DNA of 64,000 bases, from contig JAQBTQ010000009.1 of the NCBI GenBank assembly GCA_027624855.1, positions 45,036 to 109,035 on the forward strand. The letters are read 5' to 3'. The notes under the pieces are model-generated. The model was not told the DNA's origin and searched no databases. It worked only from the letters and a program-made list of their open reading frames with translations. Below, one piece after another: positions 53,848-61,208 of the stretch (positions within the stretch are counted from its first letter, which is position 1; each line of letters opens with the position of its first letter). The translations under genes were made by a program, and so were the position numbers. This DNA comes from Bacteroidota bacterium. GTDB lineage: Bacteria > Bacteroidota > Bacteroidia > Flavobacteriales_D > Sanyastnellaceae.

Positions 53848-55260
53848 TTATTTACCTCGACCACGAAGCACCGTTAATACGGTGTAAAACAAAATTTTAA
53901 AGTCCAAGGCGATGGACATGTTTTCTATGTATATCAGATCAAATCGAAGCCGCTGTATCATCTGATCCACATTTTCAGCATAACCATACTTGACTTGGCC
54001 CCAAGATGTAATGCCTGGTCTAACTTTTTGGAGATGGCGGTAATGAGGGGCACGTTCCATGATCAAGGAAATGAAATGAGCGCGTTCTGGTCGAGGACCA
54101 ACCAGCGCCATGTCCCCCTTCATCACATTGAAAAATTGGGGTAATTCGTCGAGTCGGCTCTTTCTCAAAAAACGACCCACTCGGGTGATTCGCGGGTCAT
54201 CGGTTCGGCTCAGTTGAGGTCCCGCTTGTTCCGCGTCCTGGAACATCGTTCTGAATTTGATGATTTTAAATGGCTTACCATGCCATCCAATTCTTTCCTG
54301 AGAATAGAAGACGGGACCCTTACTAGAAAACGCCACGAATGCACTGATAATAACAAATGCAGGGGCCAATAAGACCAAAGCCAGGCCGCTAATCAACCAA
54401 TCCATTAATCGCTTCACCGAGCGCTGCCATTGCGGCATGATTTGCCGATCAATTTCAATTAAGGGGGCTCCGTATATGCTCGACATTCGCACAGAACCAC
54501 TCATGATGTCGTAGATGTCAGGAATGATTCGAACCTCTACCGGTAATCCTTCAAGGACATTCAATACCGATTCAAGAATGGCATGATCGCCCGAGCCAAC
54601 AGCAATAATTACTTCTTCAATGCCTTGGGTTTGAATCACCGACTCCAGCGACTCCACTGTTCCCATATTCGGCAAGATGGATTCCAGCTGTGTATCTGAT
54701 CCATTCGCCTGTATGAATCCTACAAATTCATATCCCGGATTTTTTCGTAGTTCTTGAATTTCTTCAATCGTCTTAACAGCTCGATCATTTCCACCAATGA
54801 TGAGCGTCGGAAATTTCCATTGACCAGAATGGATTTTTTTTACGGTTCGGGTCGTGAGGATCAAACGACCTGTCATCGTTATGCTCCAATGCCCAATGAG
54901 CAATACGCTCAGAGAAGCATAATACTGGCGGTAGGACACAATTGCATCATCCAAGAGCAGTGCAAAAAATAATACGAGCACCCCAACCAACGAAGTCCAG
55001 GTGACCTGACCCATCTCCAAAATTCGATGGCGTTTTACCGGCTTGAGGTACATTCCAGCCAACGCATAGAGGATGAGCCAGAACGTCGGGATAACCGCCA
55101 AACCCAATTGGTACCTGCCCTCTGCAAAGCAAGAAAGCCATGAGGTCAATTCCAGCCCCTCGAACTGAACTTTTCGAAAAACGAACAAGCCAGTCCAAGA
55201 AATTGCCGCCGCTATCCAGTCAAGAGCAACATAGAGGATGACCAATCCGCGCCGGTTCAT
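53848..55260 (-). CDS. Polyprenyl glycosylphosphotransferase (exopolysaccharide initiation)
   Basis: Membrane enzyme that transfers a sugar phosphate to undecaprenyl phosphate, starting polysaccharide or glycan assembly; 470 residues. Four to five N-terminal hydrophobic helices (to about residue 140) are followed by a Rossmann-like domain (FPTLIIGGNDRAVKTIEEIQELRKN) and the catalytic C-terminal domain with KRLMDWLISGLALVLLAPAF, KIIKFRTMF, LRKSRLDELPQFFNVMKGDMALVGPRPE and VRPGITSWGQVKYGY. Its ATG overlaps the stop of the upstream lipoprotein gene (ATGA). No other glycan genes lie nearby, so the product is unknown. Confidence 0.92.
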   Translation of the reverse strand: MNRRGLVILYVALDWIAAAISWTGLFVFRKVQFEGLELTSWLSCFAEGRYQLGLAVIPTFWLILYALAGMYLKPVKRHRILEMGQVTWTSLVGVLVLFFALLLDDAIVSYRQYYASLSVLLIGHWSITMTGRLILTTRTVKKIHSGQWKFPTLIIGGNDRAVKTIEEIQELRKNPGYEFVGFIQANGSDTQLESILPNMGTVESLESVIQTQGIEEVIIAVGSGDHAILESVLNVLEGLPVEVRIIPDIYDIMSGSVRMSSIYGAPLIEIDRQIMPQWQRSVKRLMDWLISGLALVLLAPAFVIISAFVAFSSKGPVFYSQERIGWHGKPFKIIKFRTMFQDAEQAGPQLSRTDDPRITRVGRFLRKSRLDELPQFFNVMKGDMALVGPRPERAHFISLIMERAPHYRHLQKVRPGITSWGQVKYGYAENVDQMIQRLRFDLIYIENMSIALDFKILFYTVLTVLRGRGK

Positions 55261-56123
55261 GGGTATCTCAATAGTTTGAAGTTGTCGACAATCACAACCG
55301 TGGAATCCTCAGAACCATCATAGTAAGCATCCAATGTGATTTCATAGTGCGTTGCATCGGGAGTTGATCGAACAACAGGTCCCAAATCCAAGTAAATCTT
55401 GTTTCTAACACCTGAGGTTGAATTCAACCTGAGAATCGGTGTCCGTTGATTGGCAGCGCTATTCTTGACGTTTAATCCGATCCAAAAAGGTTGGGTGCAT
55501 GAATAATCCAGTTCAAGCCATACCGGACCATTGGATTTTAAATTGTACTCCTGCTCGTTGGTTTCCGACACAAGTGTTTGTCTGCTATCGTCCAGCACAA
55601 TCATTCCGCTTCCTACTCCATCCAAAATCCATTGCTCATCCAACGTCCGTTCAATACTCGCTGTGCTTGTATTGGCAGCAATAAATCGATTGGCTGTCTC
55701 AAAGTCTTCAGCCACATTTACTTCAGTGAAATCAGTGTATCCAATATCGAAAGAAACCGTATCTCGACCTCCATATTCTAAGTCAAATGCAACAATTTTC
55801 GCATCATAAAAAGGATAGGGTTGCCTTGTCGAACTAATGGCATTTGCACGAATGCCAGCAGAGAAAGTCAATTCTGCCGTTGGCCCTAGACTTTCCGGAT
55901 CCAAAGGGATGTCTGCAGGCAACGGAAATGCCCCCAAGACGTCTGTTTCGGAATATACCCACACTTCCTCGATACGACTGGTGGGTTCGCCCTCCGATTC
56001 AGTCGTTTCTAACTCAAACGTTTCAACATGCAAAAAATGCGGGGGGCCTTCCCAGGAATTCGTGCAGCCGACCAGTGCCAAGCCCTGAATAAGGGCTATC
56101 AAATGAACAGGGCGCCACGCCAT
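55257..56123 (-). CDS. Lipoprotein, hypothetical
   Basis: Exported lipoprotein of 288 residues from ATG 56123 with the lipobox LALVGC (signal about 1-20). The longer frame to 56198 has a poor N-terminus. The rest is rich in beta strands: an N-terminal part with VWVYSETDVLGAFPLP and SFDIGYTDFTEVN, and a C-terminal part resembling a carbohydrate-binding beta sandwich (WLELDYSCTQPFWIGLNVKN). No enzyme motif. It is translationally coupled to the glycosylphosphotransferase, suggesting a shared role in surface glycan assembly; this is inference. Confidence 0.7.
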   Translation of the reverse strand: MAWRPVHLIALIQGLALVGCTNSWEGPPHFLHVETFELETTESEGEPTSRIEEVWVYSETDVLGAFPLPADIPLDPESLGPTAELTFSAGIRANAISSTRQPYPFYDAKIVAFDLEYGGRDTVSFDIGYTDFTEVNVAEDFETANRFIAANTSTASIERTLDEQWILDGVGSGMIVLDDSRQTLVSETNEQEYNLKSNGPVWLELDYSCTQPFWIGLNVKNSAANQRTPILRLNSTSGVRNKIYLDLGPVVRSTPDATHYEITLDAYYDGSEDSTVVIVDNFKLLRYP

Positions 56124-56284
56124 CACGTTCCTATACTTATTGTGCACAGTTTTGGTTTGGTTTAGAAGACCGCAAAAATAAACGGACTCCAAGAACACAT
56201 CCCCTCAACGCCGCAAAATCTCGAATCGTATGTGATCAATTAAATTCATCACTCAACTTATTCACAACTCGAATTCCATAACGA

Positions 56285-56635
56285 CTATCCTGCGCATTGA
56301 ACACACCGAGTTGCCCCAGGCACGAGCAAAATTCGTCCCAATGGAATGCGCATTCCGCATGCATGGCATAAGCCAAATTTTTCATCTTTCAGACGATCCA
56401 ATGCCCGAAGTAGGTCCTGTTTCTGCTTTTCAGCCGTGCGCAAGGCGGCTTCATTGATACTTCGGTTGTTGATGGCGTCCATGCGACTTACCCGACCAAT
56501 GGCATTCTCAGGAGGGATTGGCTTCGTCAACTCCCGATACTCTTCGATGCGTTCGTCCAAAACTTCCAGCTTTCGCAACACTCGGCTTTTAAACTCTGCC
56601 AATTCTTCGTTCGTCCAATGAGAATCTTTCTCCAT
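56285..56635 (-). CDS. DksA/TraR-type zinc-finger protein
   Basis: RNA polymerase-binding regulator type, 116 residues. A long helical hairpin (ELAEFKSRVLRKLEVLDERIEEY, then ENAIGRVSRMDAINNRSINEAALRTAEKQKQ) is followed by a C4 zinc finger with CHACG and CVQC (FGLCHACGMRIPLGRILLVPGATRC). The frame stays open upstream to 57223, but that part is antisense to the transaldolase gene. In DksA the coiled-coil tip carries two acidic residues that contact the polymerase; here that tip holds SRMDAIN, with only one acidic residue, so full DksA activity is doubtful. It is divergent from tal. Confidence 0.85.
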   Translation of the reverse strand: MEKDSHWTNEELAEFKSRVLRKLEVLDERIEEYRELTKPIPPENAIGRVSRMDAINNRSINEAALRTAEKQKQDLLRALDRLKDEKFGLCHACGMRIPLGRILLVPGATRCVQCAG

Positions 56636-56689
56636 GCTTGCAGACAAGATACAAGTTGATTTTTTTCTCCCCAAAACAAGTCGATGATG

Positions 56690-56697
56690 TACTTTTG
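56690..56697 (+). promoter_or_regulatory. -7 box of tal, leaderless geometry
   Basis: TACTTTTG, then CGCC, then ATG at 56702: identical box and spacing to the ribB promoter at 10065. Confidence 0.6.
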
Positions 56698-56701
56698 CGC
56701 C

Positions 56702-57358
56702 ATGAAATTTTTCATCGACACCGCCAACCTGGATCAAATCAAGGAGGCACAAGCAATGGGCGTTTTGGACGGCGTTACCACCAACCCGTCTCTCATGGCT
56801 AAAGAAGGAATAACTGGTGAACAAGCCGTTCTCGATCACTACAAAGCCATTTGCGAAATTGTCGATGGCGATGTGAGCGCCGAAGTCATCGCTACGGATT
56901 TCGAAGGCATGATCAAAGAAGGAGTGATTCTTGCTGAATTGCACCCCAATATTGTTGTGAAAGTGCCTGCAATCGAAGATGGTATTCGAGCCATTCGCTG
57001 GTTTACAGATAATGGAATCCGAACCAATTGCACGTTGATTTTTTCTCCAGGACAAGCATTGCTTGCAGCAAAAGCAGGAGCCTCCTATGTCAGCCCTTTC
57101 GTCGGACGAATTGATGACATCAGTTCGGATGGTTTGCAATTGATTGAGAAAATTCGAGTGATCTATGACAATTACGACTTCGGAACTGAGATTCTCGCTG
57201 CAAGCGTGCGACATACCATGCACATCATCGAATGCGCAGAAATCGGTGCTGATATCATGACAGGACCGCTTAGTGCAATCAAAGGGCTGTTAAAGCATCC
57301 ATTGACAGACAATGGCTTGGCTCAATTTTTAGCAGACCACGCAAAAGCGAAAGGTTGA
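56702..57358 (+). CDS. tal: Transaldolase, short TalC/FSA-type
   Basis: Schiff-base aldolase of 218 residues, the small subclass that includes fructose-6-phosphate aldolase and TalC. Landmarks: [41 protein letters not shown] with the catalytic lysine, [19 protein letters not shown], and FVGRIDD. The ATG at 56702 is used because a promoter box ends four bases before it; the frame to 56684 is not needed. It links pentose phosphate intermediates to the glycolysis served by fba and pgi. yciO overlaps its stop by one base. Confidence 0.93.
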   Translation: MKFFIDTANLDQIKEAQAMGVLDGVTTNPSLMAKEGITGEQAVLDHYKAICEIVDGDVSAEVIATDFEGMIKEGVILAELHPNIVVKVPAIEDGIRAIRWFTDNGIRTNCTLIFSPGQALLAAKAGASYVSPFVGRIDDISSDGLQLIEKIRVIYDNYDFGTEILAASVRHTMHIIECAEIGADIMTGPLSAIKGLLKHPLTDNGLAQFLADHAKAKG

Positions 57359-57975
57359 TGATTTTGCGGATTCACCCGGACAATCCGGATGAACGCCGCA
57401 TCCGTCAAGCCGTGCAAATTCTCGAAAAGGACGGCGTATTGGTCGTGCCCACAGATACGGTTTACAGTTTTGCATGCGCGTTGGGTTCGGCTCGAGGACT
57501 AGAAAGGGTAGCCCGGCTCAAGGGAATCAACCCGAAGGAGGCAAAATTCAGCATTGCATGTGCTGATTTGAGTCAATTGTCGAATTACTCTCGACCATTG
57601 GATAACGCCCTTTTCAAAATGATGAAGCGTACATTGCCGGGTCCTTACACTTTCATCGTTCCTGCAAATAATAATGTTCCAAAGTGGTTCGCAGGAAAAA
57701 GAAAGCACATTGGAATTCGAGTCCCAAATAATAACGTGCTTCAAGCTTTGGTGAGGGAACTTGGAAAACCGCTTGTTGTCAGTTCTGTCCGAGATGAAGA
57801 TGAAGTGATAGAATACACTACCGATCCAACACTCATCGCCGAACGATTTGAAAATCAAATCGATGGAATCATAGACAGCGGATATGGCACCATAGATGCC
57901 TCAACGGTTGTGGATTGTACGGATGAAACTCCCAAAATTTTAAGAGAAGGAATCGGCCCTTCTCCCCTTCCTTAG
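57358..57975 (+). CDS. yciO: YciO-type Sua5/YrdC-fold protein
   Basis: Protein of 205 residues with the YrdC fold. The opening ILRIHPDNPDERRIRQAVQI and VVPTDTVYSFAC, with KHIGIRVPNNNVLQALV and the SSVRDEDEVIEYTTDP segment, matches the YciO branch rather than TsaC/Sua5 proper: the usual SxN motif in the substrate loop is replaced. Threonylcarbamoyl-AMP synthesis, as in TsaC, is therefore possible but not assured. The ATG overlaps the tal stop (TGATG). The 3' end overlaps the convergent pcm gene by four bases. Confidence 0.88.
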   Translation: MILRIHPDNPDERRIRQAVQILEKDGVLVVPTDTVYSFACALGSARGLERVARLKGINPKEAKFSIACADLSQLSNYSRPLDNALFKMMKRTLPGPYTFIVPANNNVPKWFAGKRKHIGIRVPNNNVLQALVRELGKPLVVSSVRDEDEVIEYTTDPTLIAERFENQIDGIIDSGYGTIDASTVVDCTDETPKILREGIGPSPLP

Positions 57976-58622
57976 GCATCAGTTGCGCGCGAAGCCAACA
58001 TGGGAACAAAAGCAAATTCCCCATGTTCTTCGCGATTGAATTCCTTTTCACCCAACCGTGTAAACGAAAACATCCGTTGGGTCTCACCCTCTCCAACAGG
58101 AATGACCAGTCGTCCTCCGATTGATAATTGCAACAACAGCGCTTCCGGAATGTCTGGAGCACCGCAAGTGACAATAATTCCATCAAAAGGAGCGAACACT
58201 TTTTTACCCTTGTATCCATCGCCGTAATACAGGTGCGGCTTGTATCCCATGCGCTTCAAGAGTGGCCCCGCTTTTTCGAAAAGCAATTTTTGACGCTCGA
58301 TAGAATGAACCTTGAAACCCATTGCACAGAGCACCGCGCATTGATAGCCACTTCCTGTGCCAATTTCAAGCACCTTAGCACCGGCCGGAAGCTGAAGCAA
58401 TTCCGTCTGTCGCGCCACCGTATGGGGTTTACTAATGGTTTGACCAGCTCCAATCTGAAAAGCGCTATTCTGATAAGCGAATTGTTCAAAAGCAGACGAC
58501 AAGAAAAAATGACGCGGAACAGAATTCACTGCATCCAATACTTTCTGATTTCGGATACCCAATTGGCGCAATTCCTCAATCATTTTGCGCCTTTGCCCTT
58601 TATGTCGATACTCGTCCACCAT
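57972..58622 (-). CDS. pcm: Protein-L-isoaspartate O-methyltransferase
   Basis: Repairs damaged isoaspartyl residues in proteins with SAM, 216 residues. Motifs: GAGQTISKPHTVARQTELL, LEIGTGSGYQCAVLCAMG (SAM loop), SIERQKLLFEKAGPLL and the FDGIIVTCGAPDIPEALL region. The C-terminus is the usual length. No partner gene is nearby; overlap with yciO is at the 3' ends. Confidence 0.94.
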   Translation of the reverse strand: MVDEYRHKGQRRKMIEELRQLGIRNQKVLDAVNSVPRHFFLSSAFEQFAYQNSAFQIGAGQTISKPHTVARQTELLQLPAGAKVLEIGTGSGYQCAVLCAMGFKVHSIERQKLLFEKAGPLLKRMGYKPHLYYGDGYKGKKVFAPFDGIIVTCGAPDIPEALLLQLSIGGRLVIPVGEGETQRMFSFTRLGEKEFNREEHGEFAFVPMLASRATDA

Positions 58623-58767
58623 TTGCGAGTTGAAATTAAGCGCATGGACTATGCTTTTGAGGAGTCTTTCTAAAAGTTTTTTGGATATACATTGTGAATT
58701 GAGGCCTGTGGAATAATTGTTGATCGAAAACCCGAAATAAAGGAAGGGTTTGCCAGATGGCGCCTTG

Positions 58768-58775
58768 TAATTTTA
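58768..58775 (+). promoter_or_regulatory. -7 box of the DUF4494 gene, leaderless geometry
   Basis: TAATTTTA (A for the final G), then CCGA, then ATG at 58780. Confidence 0.45.
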
Positions 58776-58779
58776 CCGA

Positions 58780-59259
58780 ATGACAAAACACTGGTTCACT
58801 TGCAAAGTGAAATATGTCCGGCATGATGCCGAGGGGGCAGAAATAAAGGCAACTGAGTCCTTTGTGCTCGATGCATACAATTACACAGAAGCAGAAACGC
58901 GGATGACTGAAATCTGCGAGCAAGAAGGAATACGGCCATTCGAAATCGTTCAAATTACCAAATCCAATTTGGCTGAAGTCATTCGATTTGAAGATGGAGA
59001 CGAGTGGTTTAAGGTCAAAATTGCACTTACGAGTTTGGACGACGGAAAAGAAAAGGAGTCCTATCAGCACATCTTGCTCAGTGCAATGGACATCCGTGAC
59101 GCCTACGATAAGGTCAAAAAGCACATGAATACAGTTGGGGTAGGATTCGTCATTCCTTCCATCGTTTTTCAACGCATTACAGAGGTCTTTCCATTAGAAG
59201 AAGCAGGAGGATCTCACGCCTTGCATGGCGCCCCCGTCGAATCTCAAATGATTGCTTGA
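58780..59259 (+). CDS. DUF4494-family protein
   Basis: Cytoplasmic protein of 159 residues, conserved among Bacteroidota but of unknown function. Diagnostic stretches are HWFTCKVKYVRHDAEGAEIK, DAYNYTEAETRMTEICEQEG and the repeated pattern WFKVKIALTSLDDGKEKE: two similar beta-alpha halves, which could be an internal duplication. The start is supported by the TAATTTTA box four bases upstream. It is monocistronic, convergent with the helicase gene (11 bases between stops). Confidence 0.85.
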   Translation: MTKHWFTCKVKYVRHDAEGAEIKATESFVLDAYNYTEAETRMTEICEQEGIRPFEIVQITKSNLAEVIRFEDGDEWFKVKIALTSLDDGKEKESYQHILLSAMDIRDAYDKVKKHMNTVGVGFVIPSIVFQRITEVFPLEEAGGSHALHGAPVESQMIA

Positions 59260-59270
59260 ATCGGAAAGCA

Positions 59271-61193
59271 TTAATCGACCATCCATTCCCAAGCACTGCG
59301 ATACGCCCCTCTTGACTCGGCGTGCTCAATGAGAGCCTGGTAATAATCGTCTTGTCCCAGGGTCGCTCCATCACCAACAACAATTAAATGGTGTCTCGCT
59401 CGGGTCATCGCCACATTCATTCGACGGTATTCCTTCAAAAATCCTATGACTCCATGGGAATTGCTCCGAGTAAGTGAAATGAGAATGATGTCGCGCTCTT
59501 GTCCTTGGAATGCATCGACTGTTGAACAAGTGATATCCATTCCTGGGTCGATTTTTTGATCAGCCACGGCGCGTTCAATCGTGCGATTCAACACTTCAGA
59601 TTGAGCGCGATACGGCGCAATGATTCCGATGCTCGACTGAGCATGTACATCCAATAGTGCAATCAGCCTTTGTATGACGAACTGAGCCTCGTCTGGATTT
59701 CGAATGCTAAAGCCAGAAGAATCCTGGACCTCATCAAAACCGCACCCAGCAGTATCAACAAACTCAAAGGGATTTTCTCGGCATTGGTGTAAATCCCAAT
59801 CACCTTTTGCCTTGAGCATTCCTTCATAATGGAAGGAAGATGAAGGCTCCATGATCTTCGGATGCATCCGATACTGATCCGTCAACATCAATGCGCCTCG
59901 CTCGAAAAAAAGCATTAGCCTTTCCAAAGCACTCACTTGCAATCCTGCTGCATTTGCTTCTTCACTCTTTACCACTGGTGGCAATTGACATGGATCTCCA
60001 GCCAGCACGACTTTTTCGGCTTTTTGAAAAGCAATCCATGCCGCAGGCTGAAGGGCTTGGGCTGCCTCATCAATAACCACCCAATCGAATTTCAAATGAT
60101 CCAATGATGAGTCCGCAGCTCCAACCAGTGTTGAGCAAATCACGGGACTTTTTCGAATCAATCGATCTGCTATATAGCGCTCTAAATCAGCAGCCTCAGC
60201 CTGTAAGGACCTCGCCTCGCGTCTTTGCTCTGTCCTTTCAACTCGTTGTTCTTTGCCAAAATTTCGATGGAAGCGTTGCGCACCATGCCAGGCGGATTCT
60301 GCTCGCCTTCTTAAATCTTTGACTTGCTTGAAGTCAGGTTCCGTTTCAACCAAAGCATCAACTCCCCATTGCGCAATGTTTTCATCGAGACGAGATGGAT
60401 GTCCTATTCTGACCAATGGCATCCCACGCTCGGCACAACCCATCACTAGTAAATCGACTGCGGTATTGCTTGGAGCGCAAAGAAGCAAGCGTTCTCCTCT
60501 AGCTACGGCGCGTTCAATGAATGCCAATAAAGTGGTTGTCTTCCCAGTACCAGGAGGACCATGCAAAACGGAACACACCTCTGCCGATTCGGCCATTTCA
60601 ATCCATTGCCATTGCAGCTCATTCAAGCCCAAAACCTCTGATGAACTGTTTGAAGAAAGCTGCGGCTGAACAAGCTGAGGTTGTATTCCAAGCATGACGT
60701 CTCGGAAATGACGTTCGTGGGGATTTTCAGTATTGATCCAGTGGCTCAAAGCCTCTGCCATCAATCGAAAAGTTCGATCATCTGCCCTTTCATCCAAGGT
60801 CCATCTTTCGTGCAAACCATTCGAAGCAATGGGAGGTCCATCCAAAATTATTTCGACAATGGATTTGGTCGATTTTCTGATAATTCCTCGTCTAATTGCT
60901 TCCGCATCCATCGGAAGACCCTGTTCGTTGGCTTGATAAAAGTGGACCGGAGAACCGGCACGAAACGCATCATCTAATCCGCCTGATGCATTCTTTTCCA
61001 CCACAATCCTGACCCGTCCTCCAAACGTGAAATCTTGTTTGTTGATGACGACTGGAGACCAAGTCAACCCCTCCGCTCGACGCCGATTCAGGCTATGATT
61101 TTTGATGATAGCCTCCAGGCGCTTTTCTTCTTCTTCCTTCTCAGCAACCAACGCCTGAGCCAGGCGTCCCAGTTCTCGTACTCCCTCATTCAT
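59271..61193 (-). CDS. Superfamily 1 helicase, IGHMBP2/UPF1-like
   Basis: DNA/RNA helicase of 640 residues. An N-terminal beta-barrel region precedes the motor: motif I GPPGTGKTTTLLAF, motif II VIDEAAQ, motif III LAGDPCQLPP, DQYRMHPKIM, motif V TVDAFQGQERDIILISLTRS and motif VI RRMNVAMTRARHHLIVVG. This set fits the UPF1-like subfamily rather than UvrD/Rep. It begins 15 bases downstream of the T9SS protein gene and may share its transcript. Target nucleic acid is unknown. Confidence 0.93.
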   Translation of the reverse strand: MNEGVRELGRLAQALVAEKEEEEKRLEAIIKNHSLNRRRAEGLTWSPVVINKQDFTFGGRVRIVVEKNASGGLDDAFRAGSPVHFYQANEQGLPMDAEAIRRGIIRKSTKSIVEIILDGPPIASNGLHERWTLDERADDRTFRLMAEALSHWINTENPHERHFRDVMLGIQPQLVQPQLSSNSSSEVLGLNELQWQWIEMAESAEVCSVLHGPPGTGKTTTLLAFIERAVARGERLLLCAPSNTAVDLLVMGCAERGMPLVRIGHPSRLDENIAQWGVDALVETEPDFKQVKDLRRRAESAWHGAQRFHRNFGKEQRVERTEQRREARSLQAEAADLERYIADRLIRKSPVICSTLVGAADSSLDHLKFDWVVIDEAAQALQPAAWIAFQKAEKVVLAGDPCQLPPVVKSEEANAAGLQVSALERLMLFFERGALMLTDQYRMHPKIMEPSSSFHYEGMLKAKGDWDLHQCRENPFEFVDTAGCGFDEVQDSSGFSIRNPDEAQFVIQRLIALLDVHAQSSIGIIAPYRAQSEVLNRTIERAVADQKIDPGMDITCSTVDAFQGQERDIILISLTRSNSHGVIGFLKEYRRMNVAMTRARHHLIVVGDGATLGQDDYYQALIEHAESRGAYRSAWEWMVD

Positions 61194-61208
61194 CTTTGGA
61201 GCAATCCA

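Noticed and set aside
56636..57223. N-terminal extension of the DksA-like frame
   Set aside because: It is entirely antisense to the transaldolase gene, whose reading frame, promoter and motifs are clear.
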